From Russula earlei (Eukaryota > Basidiomycota > Agaricomycetes > Russulales > Russulaceae), in contig JAGFNK010000016.1 in NCBI GenBank assembly GCA_025769875.1, forward strand, positions 62,001-126,000: DNA of 64,000 nucleotides, written 5' to 3'. Positions 13,601 to 23,415 of this stretch are shown piece after piece. The notes below the pieces were generated by a model, which was given only the letters and a program-made list of their open reading frames with translations, was not told the DNA's origin and ran no database searches. The translations under genes and the position numbers were made by a program. The first letter of the stretch is position 1. Each line of letters opens with the position of its first letter.

Positions 13601-13737
13601 TCACTAGCTCAAAGGCCCTTTGATTAGTGTTGCAGTGATTTTGTTGTTGGTGAGCCTTGTGTTGATGGCACAAAGCCACATTGTGTGGGTTTCACCTTCT
13701 TGGTGAGTGTGGTCTTGGATTACTTGTTTGCACCTCA
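10638..13737. other. Unassigned CpG-poor repeat-like DNA
   Basis: No gene is recognised. The region is C/A-rich with low-complexity translations. At 11653-11676 it has the motif ATTTGACCAAGGATAGTCAA, which recurs at the start of the Copia-like LTR at 33788. A TATATAAAA box lies near 12020, so 11653-12100 may be a decayed LTR of that family. The stretch ends at the TSD of a solo LTR. Confidence 0.4.
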
Positions 13738-13742
13738 TGACC

Positions 13743-14706
13743 TGTCAAGACTCACTGTTGAACTATCCAGTTCAAGAGCGAGGGGTTAGTTCAAAGACAA
13801 GTTGATAGATGTCCAAGATGGCGTGGGCAAGAAGTAAAGTCCAGAGCAGTAACAAATACCAGAGAGGTATGGTTACTGGTAAGGTCGAGCAGGTATGCAG
13901 AGAGGAAGCCAGAATAGTCACAAGGGGACGGTCCTTAGAGGAGTATCCCAGGAATGGAGAGTGCCGTAAACAAATGGACAGTCTGGGGACTGTCCACTAC
14001 TTTATTGAGTGCTTATATACTACAAGAGAACTGCTAAATAGGGAACAAGTCATAACCTTGTTATCAAGCACAATAGAGTGATGAGTAAGAAGTTGGAGTG
14101 CACTTACTGAGCATGCTCAGTCATGCTCAGTAAGCTGCTGAGTAAGAAGGCTTCTCTTGATGAGTAAGAGCCTTCACTGTCCATGTGTTCACTGCTTTAG
14201 TACACATGCAAGCACCTGATTCATTTTCTGTTAGTTAGTTTAGGGCCGGTCATTTGAGGACTTGTAGTTTGGTCTAGAGAATAGTGTTATCTTATAAGGC
14301 CCCTTATATAGTTCTATTAGGGTCCTTAGAGTCGACCCTAATGCTTCTATTAAGGTCCTTAGTGTTGCCTTATAGTTTGTTCTATAGTTATTAGAGTTAG
14401 TCTGATAACACATTGTAGGGTCTTTGATACTGTGTTAGCGCTTATTGTAGAGCACCTAGAGTTGTCTTAAAGGGTCCCTAGGAAGGCCCTAATGCTGTCC
14501 TTTATTGCTAAAAGGGTTGCCATTAAGTGGGGCTTGCTGTATGTCAATTGTGCCGAGAATCGCTCGCGTGACAATGTGCGCACGATATTGTGGACACCTG
14601 TACTCACCCCTTTTGCTCATGTGAACAGGGTGACACCATAGAGGCTGGGTTTCCTCTCATAAGGAAGGGTCCTTCAAGGGCCCTCTCTGGAGAATGGTTC
14701 ATGACA
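13743..14706 (-). repeat. Solo LTR-A (964 bp, TSD TGACC)
   Basis: The copy is complete, TGTCAAGACTCACTG to GGTTCATGACA, flanked by TGACC at 13738-13742 and 14707-14711. Promoter and polyadenylation signals place its sense on the minus strand. No internal retrotransposon sequence lies on either side, so it arose by recombination between the two LTRs of a full element. Confidence 0.92.
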
Positions 14707-14711
14707 TGACC

Positions 14712-15590
14712 CAGATTAGGTGTGCGGCCTCTGAGATTAATATTTGGAGGAGGCAAGTGGCTCCTTTTGGGTTGCATCCATGGCAGTTCTGGTCATGGTG
14801 TGGTTCATCATTTTGGTTGGGGAGGGTGAGGCATCAACAGCCTAGTATGGTGCCTAGTCAATGTTGGGCCATAGTTGTGGCGCATGTGGCCACATCTCTC
14901 TTGCTAGGGACCAGATGGTCCTGTGTTTGGGTGGGTTGGTTTATGTTCTTGGGGACAAAGGACTTTTGTTTCAGGTGGTGAAAGGTAGGCTGGTGGTGGG
15001 GGGTTTGGGTCATGTGTGGTTTCCACATGGTTGTGGTGGCATGGTATTGGTAGTGACAGTTGGCAGGGAGGGAGGTGGGAGTTGGGTAGGGTGTTCATGG
15101 GGGGTGCTGGTGTTGCTTGTTTGTTGTTGGGGAGCTGGGTAGTCATACAGTATGGGTTGTGTAGTGATTGTGTTATGTATTGGTTTGGCCAGTCAGCCTG
15201 GTGGATGGTGGTTTGGTTGGTGAGGGGGTCATAGTTTTACAAAGGCTCAGACAGGTGGCTCTGGCCTTGCAGAGCTCACTGTCATCCTCACTGCCTATCC
15301 TTGCCCCTGGCTTTGCTGTGGGAAAATCTGGACCTGGTGGTGGTCGTGGTTCAAGGAGCCCCCCAGCTGCTGGGTGAATAGCATTTAGTTTGGTTGAGGG
15401 GTTGCGGAGGGGACCGGGAGGAGTACGAGAGCATTGTGTAATATCGAGGCACAATGATTTACTTTCTCATGAGAAGGGGGAGCAGTCGATGACACCACAC
15501 CTGCCATCCTCAATCGAGAATGCTCTGTATGAAAGCAAAGACGAGCGAATCAATCTTCAGTCAGAGGGACACCACAAATGCAGGAGCACT
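14712..15590. other. Host flank left of the chromovirus
   Basis: The stretch is GT-rich and low complexity up to about 15390, with no convincing gene. The last 200 bp is CpG-richer. It was contiguous with 23272 onward before the chromovirus inserted, so it probably contains the original upstream region of the AlkB-like gene. Confidence 0.5.
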
Positions 15591-15595
15591 CAGAC

Positions 15596-15900
15596 TGTCA
15601 CTGCCATGTATGGTACTCAGAGTTCGAGCGTGAGAACTTTAGGTAAGCACACATCTGACGTGGCTTCAACAAGAGAGAGAGAGAGAGATATGAAATGCGA
15701 TGTATTGTTCATGGGGATTACAACAAAGATTTGACTTGCCCTCTCTTAGACATAGGGCAGGCCTTTATATACATTATCAAGCGGCCTTGTGTCCCCCTCG
15801 CTACCATGCTGTGGCACCACATCAAAGCTCAAATGGTTGAACTGCGCAACCATTGCAACTTCCCATGCAACGTGGCCCACGAGTGGGGCTGCTGGTGTCA
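15596..15900 (-). repeat. 3' LTR of the chromovirus (305 bp)
   Basis: This LTR pairs with the copy at 22960-23266. It contains a GA microsatellite (about 15670-15688) and a TATATA box near 15768. A purine-rich tract, AACAAGGGTGA on the minus strand at 15901-15911, abuts it as expected for a polypurine primer. Most of its CpGs have been lost relative to the other LTR. Confidence 0.93.
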
Positions 15901-15931
15901 TCACCCTTGTTGAGATTGGGATGTCCCGGAC

Positions 15932-16893
15932 TGTCATGAACCATTCTCCGGAGAGGGCCCTTGAAGGACCCTTCCTTATAGGAGGAAACCCAGCCTCTAT
16001 GGTGTCACCCTGTTCACACGAGCAAAAGGGGTGAGTAGAGGTGTCCACAATATCGCGCGCACATTGTTGCGCGAGCGATTCTCGGCACAATCGACATACA
16101 GCAAGCCTCACTTAAAGACAACCCTTCTAGCAACAAAAGACAGTATTAGGGCCTTTCTAAGGACCCTTTGGAACGACCCTAGGAGCTCTACAATAAGCAC
16201 TAACCTAGTATCAAAGGCCCTACAACGTGTTATTAGACCAACTCTAATAACTATAGAACGAACTATAAGGTAATACTAAGGACCTTAATAGAAGTATTAG
16301 GGTCGACTCTAGGGACCCTAATAGAACTATATAAGGGCCTTATAAGTTAACACTATTCCCTAACCAAACTACAAGTCCTCAAATGACCGGCCCTAAACTA
16401 ACTAACAGGAAATGAATCAGGTGCTCACACGTGCACTAAAGCAGTGAACACATGGACAATGGAAGCTCTTACTCATCAAGAGAAGCCTTCTTACTCAGCA
16501 GCTTACTGAGCATGACTGAGCATGCTCAGTAAGCCTCCTCCAACTTCTTACTCATCACTCTACTGTGCTTGATAACAAGGTTATGACTTGTTCCCTATTT
16601 AGCAGTTCTCTTGTAGTATATAAGCGCTCAATAAAGTAGCGGACAGTCCTCAGACTGTCCATTTGTTTACGGCACTCTCCATCCCTGGGATACTCCTTTA
16701 AGGACCGTCCCCTTGTGACTACCCTGGCCTCTTCCCTGCGTGATTGCTCTACTCTCACAGTAACAGTACCTCTCTGGTATTTGTTACTACTCTGGACTCT
16801 ACTTCTTGCCCACGCGGTCTTGGACGTCTATCAACTCGTCTTCGAGCTTATCCCTCGCTCTTGAACTGGATAGTTCAACAGTGAGTCTTGACA
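15932..16893 (+). repeat. Solo LTR-A nested inside the chromovirus (962 bp, TSD CGGAC)
   Basis: Complete LTR from TGTCATGAACC to GAGTCTTGACA with CGGAC at 15927-15931 and 16894-16898. It carries TATATAAG near 16618 and AATAAA near 16631 in this orientation. It splits the third reading frame of the host chromovirus near its 3' end. Of the four long LTR-A copies in the window it retains the most CpG, so it is the youngest or least deaminated. Confidence 0.93.
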
Positions 16894-16898
16894 CGGAC

Positions 16899-17739
16899 CA
16901 TGGTTGCGCCATCTGGCCAAGGAGACGCAGCGCGCATAGGGGGTGCCATCCAACAACATGCGAATGTGAGAGACGCAGTCAGGGAGTTGCGCAGCTTCGA
17001 GTCAGTAGCGCGCACGGTTCTGTGATTCCCATGCCATCCTAAGTTTGGCCTCCTTTTGAGCAATGTCAGCTTGGAGGGCGATGATGTGCTCATCCCAACC
17101 TTGGTAGCGTTGGACGTCGGCAGCCAGTCCCCAGTCATTGGCCTAACCTGCTTCCTTGAGTAGTCGGTGGAAGGTGGGAGAGTTGGCCCCCATCTGTTTA
17201 AGGAGCCAATTGGGGAGGACATCGATGGGGCCAATGGGGTCATCAACTGGGCTGGCAAAGATCTCCATGCTGATGCAGGGGTCGTCTGGGGAGTCCCCCA
17301 TGACTCCAATGACCATGGTGGGTGAGTGAGGGCTGCGTTGGACAAAACACGCAAGTTGCGCATGTCCCTCGGTTCCAGGGAGCCAAAGTCCTGGGGCATG
17401 TCCCATGTTGGGGACCAATCCCTCAGGGCAAATGGCGAGCGCGGGTCATTTGATAGCCTGTCGAAGGTGGTTGGTGAGGTTGACGAGGGTGTCAGCCTGA
17501 TGGGAGGCTTGCAACTTGGCGTGAAGGAGGGACTCTGTGCATGCGGCCAGTTCCATTTTGCGCACAGCCACGCTGAGAAGAACCCCAGCCACCATCCCAT
17601 GGAGGGTGTCAGGGTCAAGGTCAGGCTGGCCATTGAGGACCATGGCGATTGACCTGGGAGAGAGAAGTCCTTCTGGGACAACAACATCAACATTGACAAG
17701 AGTGGGGGTGGGCAAAGAAGTGCGGGACTCAGGGAGCAT
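16899..17739 (-). pseudogene. Chromovirus ORF3, unrecognised product of ~280 codons
   Basis: Downstream of pol, a single minus-strand frame starts with ATG at 17739, 13 nt after the pol stop, and stays protein-like to the edge of the nested LTR. Two stops interrupt it: TGA at 17446-17448 and TAG at 17143-17145. Removing the nested LTR and one TSD keeps the frame running up to the polypurine tract. The first third is hydrophobic/helical (PDLDPDTLHGMVAG), the middle rich in Pro/Asp. The last third is a Gln/Ala/Glu helix likely to form a coiled coil (HIIALQADIAQKEAKLR). I recognise no domain. Position and coding character suggest an accessory retroelement protein; function is unknown. Confidence 0.55.
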
Positions 17740-17751
17740 GGTTGGGTGAGT

Positions 17752-19254
17752 TTAGCTGCATTCATGTGGGGGGGGTTTTATAGCCAAGGGGAGTGTGGCC
17801 CTCTGGGACCTATGATATTTTGGTAGCAGGGGCAGGAGTCCTGGGTGCTGCAGATTGATCCAAGTGCTGTTGCTCATTGGTTGTCCCTCCCATTGTACAA
17901 GATATTGTAACTGTTTCTGCGGACCTTGCCTTCTGTGATTGAGAACCACTCCTATCTTGGGCTGAAACCCTTCAGCGACCATGGGTGTTGGGGGCGTAAC
18001 CAGGGTGTGGGGGCCAAATTTGGCAGTATGAAAGCAGGGGCGCAGTAGCGACGCGTGGAACACATTGTGGATGTTCCAATTTTCCGGTAGCTGTAGCTGG
18101 AAGGCCAGGGGTGATACTCTTTGTAGGATCTTAAAAGGTCCATGATGACAGGGGGCTAGCTTGGGGCTGAGGTATGGAAGTTGTAGGTTGGTAGCCTCTA
18201 GCCAAATGCATTGTCCATAGGCCGGCTGTGGAGTGCCCTGGTTCTGGGCAACTAGGTTCAAAGTGCTGCGAGCCTGTTGTCGCTTCTGTTCCATGCATTT
18301 CATCCACTGCTCTACTGCCTCGTTGTTGGTTTCTACCCCTCGCGGATGTAGTGTGGGTCGGTATCCTAGGAGTGCCTGATTAGGGGTCATCCCCAGGGTG
18401 GTGTTGGTGGTGTCGTTATGGACTGCAGATGCTACCCCTAGCCATTGGCTCCAGTCAGTTTGGTCCATGGTGATAAGGTGCAGATATTGTTCCACCCATT
18501 GATTCTTCCGTTCAAACAACCTGTCAGTTTGGGGATGGAATGCCGTTGAAAGGTTTTGCCTGATGTCTAAACAGGTGTGTATGGCGCGACTAAAGTGGGA
18601 TGTAAACCAAGGGCCTTGATCCGTGATGACCTTGCTTGGGAGGCCAAACCATCGATACATGTGATCCAGATAGAGTTGGGCAATCCCTGGTCCAGTGATA
18701 TTAGTGGTACTGGGGAGGAATATGGTGGCTCTGGTACAGCCATGATCCACGATGGTGAGGATGGCATCATGTCCCTGACTTTTTGGTAGTTGGGTTATTA
18801 GATCCATTGACACCTGCTGGAAAGGTAAGGTGTTTGTCCCCGTGGGGATATGATAGAGAGGAGTGCATGGAGGGTGGGTTTGGATTTTGTTGCGTTGGCA
18901 TACGTCGCATCCCCTGATGTAATCCGCAATCCATGACCTCATGTATGGCCACCAGTATTCTGAGGCCACTCGCTTCAGAGTTTTGTCTCTTCCTAGGTGT
19001 CCGTTAGTGGGTCCTTCATGGGTCGATTGTGCTATCCACCGTTTGAGGTATTGTTCAGGGGGTACTACAGTGGCGGGCCCCAGGGTCCACAGGTCTCGAG
19101 TCCGGTCATAGGTAATACCGAAGGTATGCACCCAGGTCTTCATAAGAGCTCTGTGTCGTTTCTGAGCCTGTTGGATGCGCCCTTTCGTGGATCCTGCGAT
19201 CAACGTGTGGGTGAACATCTGGGTGGGTAGGACCTGTGACATCCTGGTTGTCAT
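17752..19254 (-). CDS. Chromovirus integrase with C-terminal chromodomain-like module
   Basis: This is an uninterrupted 500-codon frame, the 3' end of pol. In order: zinc-binding HHCC (HEGPTNGHLGRD then CDVCQRNK), and a catalytic core with Asp in SMDLITQLP, Asp in VITDQGPWF and Glu in RLFERKNQW. Then come a GPF/Y-type module (HHGPFKILQRVSPLAFQL) and HNVFHASLLRP. A chromodomain-like segment (QYLVQWEGQPMSNSTWI) lies near the C-terminus. All three catalytic acids are present. Chromodomain integrases direct insertion to heterochromatin in related elements; that role is assumed here. Confidence 0.93.
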   Translation of the reverse strand: MTTRMSQVLPTQMFTHTLIAGSTKGRIQQAQKRHRALMKTWVHTFGITYDRTRDLWTLGPATVVPPEQYLKRWIAQSTHEGPTNGHLGRDKTLKRVASEYWWPYMRSWIADYIRGCDVCQRNKIQTHPPCTPLYHIPTGTNTLPFQQVSMDLITQLPKSQGHDAILTIVDHGCTRATIFLPSTTNITGPGIAQLYLDHMYRWFGLPSKVITDQGPWFTSHFSRAIHTCLDIRQNLSTAFHPQTDRLFERKNQWVEQYLHLITMDQTDWSQWLGVASAVHNDTTNTTLGMTPNQALLGYRPTLHPRGVETNNEAVEQWMKCMEQKRQQARSTLNLVAQNQGTPQPAYGQCIWLEATNLQLPYLSPKLAPCHHGPFKILQRVSPLAFQLQLPENWNIHNVFHASLLRPCFHTAKFGPHTLVTPPTPMVAEGFQPKIGVVLNHRRQGPQKQLQYLVQWEGQPMSNSTWINLQHPGLLPLLPKYHRSQRATLPLAIKPPPHECS

Positions 19255-19388
19255 CTTGTCTGATGTCCGACTCCCATGGTCTGGAGAGGAGATCGGCCAC
19301 TACATGAGATTTTCCAGGTACATGTTTGATCTCTAACCAATAGTCCTATAGTTGGGTGACCCAGCGAGCTACTTGTCGGTTGATCTTT

Positions 19389-20560
19389 CTAGGGTTCTTC
19401 CAGTAGGTGAGGTTTGTGTGGTCGGTGAGCAGTGTGATGGGGTGTTGTGTTCCTAGTAGGTGGTGGTGCCAGTGTTCTAAGGCCTTGATGACTGCTAGTA
19501 GTTCTCATTCGTAGATGTCGTAGTTGCATTTGGCGGGGGAGAAGGTAGCAGAGAAATACATGATGGGGTGTAGACAAGGTTTTGGGTGTGTGGCTGTGGG
19601 TTCTCCCCCCTGCAAGAGTATGGCTCCCAGGCCATACCCGGAGGCATCTGTCTGGAGTGTGAAGGGCTTGGTGTAGTCAGGCTGGGTCAATACAGGTTTT
19701 TGGCACATGAGGATTTTAAGTCGGTCAAAGGTGGTCTGTTGGGGTTTTTCCCATGTCCAAGTGGCTGCCTTCTTAGTCAGATCTAGTAGGGGTGGCACAA
19801 TCTTTGAGTAATTGGGGATGAAGTATCGATAAAATCCTGTGAATCCTAGGAAGGCTCGGATGTCTGTACAGTTTCGAGGTGTTTTCCATTACCTTACAGC
19901 TTCTACCTTCTTTTCTTCCATAGCCATTTGATTGTTCTGTATGATGACGCCAAGGAACTCTATTTGTTTCTCCTTGAACTGACATTTCTCTGGTTTGAGG
20001 TATAAACCGTGTTTCGCAAGTTTGTCCAATACGTGGTGGACATGGCGTCAATGTTCAGACATATCTGGCCCTGTGGCCACCAGGATATCATCCATATAGA
20101 TGGTCAGCCAATCTTTTCTTAGTTTGTGTTCAAATATAGCATTCATCATGGTTTGGAAAGTGGCGGGTGAATTGGTGAGTCCGAAGAACATGACAGTAGG
20201 CTCGAAAAGTCCTTCATTGGTTATGAAGGCTGCCTTCCACTGGTCCCCCTCCTTGATGCAAACATTGTTGTACCCCCATCCATCTGATGTCAAATTTAGA
20301 GGATAGGGATTTTCCTCGCGCTTTGTTGATCAGTTGTGGTATGAGGGGTAAGGGGTAGTGGTTGCAAACTGTCCATTCGTTCAGTTGTCAGTAATCTTGT
20401 ACAGGTCACAGTTTGCCATCTTTCTTTTTGATGAAGAAAAACGGAGCCGCATAGGGACTTTGTGAGGGGCAGATATATCCCTTTGTCAGGTGTTCTTTAA
20501 TGAACTTGCGTAATTCATCTTGTTCCGGTTGGGATAGGGGATATATTTTCCCTGGCAGGG
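19389..20560 (-). pseudogene. Chromovirus reverse transcriptase and RNase H (frame-broken)
   Basis: The minus strand carries the RT entry motif [19 protein letters not shown] (about 20500-20560) and [15 protein letters not shown] (about 20410-20460). The catalytic IYMDDILVATG has its YMDD codons at 20087-20098. RNase H follows, with the first catalytic Asp in LQTDASGYGLGAIL (about 19660-19700) and the characteristic FSATFSPAKCNYDIYE block (19505-19560). Several stops and frame changes break it, so this copy cannot make a full Pol. Confidence 0.9.
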
Positions 20561-20922
20561 TTGCAGGGGCACCCGGTTTGAGTTCTATGGCATGATCCCA
20601 GACTCAGGGATCGGGGAACCTCTGGGCTGCCTTTTTGCTGAACACCTGGGAATGACATTGATAGGCTTCAGGGATTTGGGTGTAATCAGTGTTTTCTTCT
20701 TTGGTTAGGATAATTCACCCCAGGAACAGTTGGTCGGCGCGGGGGTGTGTGATAATGGGTAGATGGCTCTCATCGATCCACCTGTGTGCCCAGTCGATCC
20801 AGGGCTGAAAGGCTGCAAACCATGGATAGCCAAAGATCGTTTTATGTTCCCCCAGATCAGCTAAATAGAAGCGCATTTGAATCGTCTTTTCGCCTACTCA
20901 TAGGTCTAAATCAGGTGTAGGC

Positions 20923-21132
20923 TCAGATTTCGCCTTGTTTATTGGGTGTGCCATCTACATTTAGCAGGGTATGAGGTTCCTGCATTGCGAAGATGGGGAG
21001 TCCTAACTCTTGCACGTGGGATTGACTTAGGAAGTTCTCGGTTGCCCCTGAGTCTAACAGTGTGATGGTCTCAGCCCTCTTGTGATCTGTATGGAAGTAG
21101 CATTTAACTGTCATTGATTTTCGTTTAGACAA
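20923..21132 (-). pseudogene. Chromovirus aspartic protease
   Basis: The frame contains the retropepsin-like active site ITLLDSGATENFLS followed by a hydrophobic strand. It runs into a stop after NKQGEI, where the peptide should continue toward RT. A similar block (LLDLGTTENFLS) occurs in the gutted relative near 33630. Confidence 0.88.
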
Positions 21133-21173
21133 GTATACATTACGGTCACGACTCCTGATCTAGGCTGCACAGA

Positions 21174-22950
21174 TCAGGCTGAGGGAAAATTCGAAGGCGA
21201 GGCATTGAGCTGTGTGGCGAGCTCACCCTGTTGCTCTGGTGTGAGCGCGTCTAGGCGGTCACGTATCTTGCGGATGGGATCCAACGAGGTTGCGGACATG
21301 GGAGTCCCAGGTTGGGTTTGGTCATGGTCATAGGTATCCCATTCGGTGGCACAGGTGTGGGCTTGTCTCCTTTGCGGGCAGTCCTGCACAAAGTGTCCAT
21401 CCTGTCTGCATTCAAAGCATGGCCCTCATAGCTTTGTAGGCCATTCACGGCTACTCCGGACTTCCTGTGCCTGCATGATTTGTCCGTGCCATGGGTGAGG
21501 GCCCTGCCATCCTTGGGGGACGCAGGTTCGGTCAAGGTCCATCGGCATGGGTTGGTTTGCCATGGTCCTCAGAGCGGTGGAGGAGTTGTACTGGGGGCTG
21601 GGTTGTTGTCGTTGTTGTGAGAAAAACGGTTGTCAGGGCGCATGAGTCATCAGACATTGCCACTGTCCAAAGGGACAGTTGGCATTGGCTGCAATACTGG
21701 TGATTGCTTCATGCATCTGTCAAGCCTTGGTGCATTGTACTGCCTTCTCTTTGGTGTCACGGTAGTTGGCAGGTACTGGGTGTGTTAGCACTTCTGTGAT
21801 AATCGACTTGGTTAATCCTTCAAGGAACAGTCGGGTTACTGGCTCATCGCCTTGTGTATAGCCCACTTCGCACGTGAGCTGTTCGAAATTGGCTATGTAT
21901 TGATCAATGTGTGGCCATTGCATTTTGAGGTTTTCTATTTTGGTCTGTGCTCATTGCGCGTGCTGAGAGTCCATAAACTGGGCTCAGAATTCATTTTGGA
22001 ACTGCTCCCATACGTCCAGGTGGTCATCAGCAATGGGATCGAGGGCGTCGATCCAGTCGCCCATGTCGTGCGTCCATCCTGAAACTGTGGGTCCCTTAAT
22101 GAGAGTGAGGGTGAAGGAAGTCTTCCAGATGGGCGAGGTGAAATTCAGAACGTGGGCGTTAAGGTGTAAGTATGTCTTCAGTTCCTGTAGGAAATCTTTG
22201 GTGAGAGCCCTATTGCCCGAGAACTCACGGGGTAAGCTGCCATAGGCCTTGGCATTGCACGTGCCTCTGGGTGGGACTAGTATGTTCCCTCCCACTGGTG
22301 GTCTGGGTGGAGGGGGTCCTGGTGCGGGTGGTCCTGGTGTGGGTGGTCCTCCTCCTGGGGGTCCACCTGGCCCTCCTGGGCCTCAACATAGGGCATGGCG
22401 CAGCGCTGCATTGATCCGGGTGGTCGGTCCATTGTCTGGTTGATTCTGTGCAGGAGGTGGGCCCACCTTGCAGACCCGGATTAGCGTCGGGGTCGGAGAT
22501 GGTCGACATGTAGGCTACTGTGGTGGTGGTCATCACGTATGGGGGTGGGGGGTGGTTCTGTAGTGGGCAAGGTTGTTACCGAGGTGTGACGAATCTGGTG
22601 GGTAGTCTGGGTGTCTTCCTGGATGTTGTCTGAAGAGTCGGAGTCTTGAGAACTATGGCTTGGGGTGCCTGTGCAATTCAAGTCTCGATACTTGATCTCT
22701 TTGTGTCTTTCGCCGATAGCAAGTTGTCCGTCTGCTAGTTGGAATAATTTGTACCACCTATTCCTGAGGCAGTATACTGGTTTTTCAGTCCCATCAACTT
22801 GACTGAAGATGTGATGTGGGTGGGTGAAACCTTCTGCTGTGAGGTTTCCTGACCAGACGATTCTGGGGTTCGGTGGTGCGTCCTCTTCATTAGGTGCACT
22901 GACAATGATGAGATTGTTCTCGTTCGAAATGGTGGGCAGAAAAAGGAAGT
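21174..22950 (-). pseudogene. Chromovirus Gag (frame-broken)
   Basis: From N to C: a leader just inside the LTR with SSQDSDSSDNIQED (about 22600-22650), a Pro/Gly-rich linker (22225-22536), a capsid-like domain (21984-22295, with FTLTLIKGPTVSGW and DALDPIADDH), a second helical part (21720-21923), and one CCHC zinc knuckle CFECRQDGHFVQDC (about 21375-21415). In-frame stops separate these parts. The same Gag is recognisable at 30390-31860. Confidence 0.87.
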
Positions 22951-22959
22951 TGAATCTGA

Positions 22960-23266
22960 TGTCACCGCCACGTACGGTACTCAGAGTTCGAGCATGAGAA
23001 CTTTAGGTAAGCACACGTCCGACGTGGCTTCAATGAGAGAGAGAGAGAGAGAGATATGAAATGCGATGTATTGTTCGTGGGGATTACAACAAAGATTCGA
23101 CTTGCCCTCTCTTAGACATAGGGCAGGCCTTTATATACATTATCAAGCAGCCTCGTGTCCCCCTTGCTACCGTGCTGCGGCACCACATCAAAGCTCGAAC
23201 GGTCGAACCGCGCGACCGTTGCGACTTCCCGTGCAACGTGGCCCGCGAGTGGGGCTGCCGGTGTCA
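22960..23266 (-). repeat. 5' LTR of the chromovirus (307 bp)
   Basis: Partner of 15596-15900. It keeps most CpGs that the other LTR has lost. The bases just inside it (minus strand TCAGATTCAACTTCC) do not resemble a usual tRNA primer-binding site. Its outer edge is 149 bp from the start codon of the AlkB-like gene, and it is oriented away from that gene. Confidence 0.93.
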
Positions 23267-23415
23267 CAGACGGCCTTGGACCCCTGCCCTCGTCCGGGAC
23301 ACTCTCCACCGTCAGTGCCCTCTTTACGAGGTCGACAGCCCCTCGCATCAACGATACGCGTTCTCATTTTGAACCGTGAAGCCACCACGTACGGTGTCGT
23401 CCACGGGACCACAGC

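Larger units (their letters stand above)
15596..23266 (-). mobile_element. Complete Ty3/gypsy chromovirus (TSD CAGAC) with nested solo LTR
   Basis: Both LTRs are present in the same orientation (15596-15900 and 22960-23266; minus-strand sense begins TGACACCGGC). They are flanked by the 5-bp duplication CAGAC at 15591-15595 and 23267-23271. Gag, protease, RT, RNase H and integrase follow in Ty3 order on the minus strand. The integrase ends in a chromodomain-like module, which makes it a chromovirus. It contains a later insertion (15932-16893). Gag and pol carry several in-frame stops, so it is not autonomous now. Confidence 0.95.

Noticed and set aside
15932..16893. LTR-A as the 3' LTR of the chromovirus
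   Set aside because: It lies at the right place, but it is oriented opposite to the element, has its own TSD (CGGAC), and the true LTR pair with TSD CAGAC lies outside it.
16875..17765. A 296-codon minus-strand frame starting within the pol stop
   Set aside because: Its translation is low-complexity (Ser/Pro/Trp) and it is a shadow of the protein-like ORF3 frame, which continues across the nested insertion.
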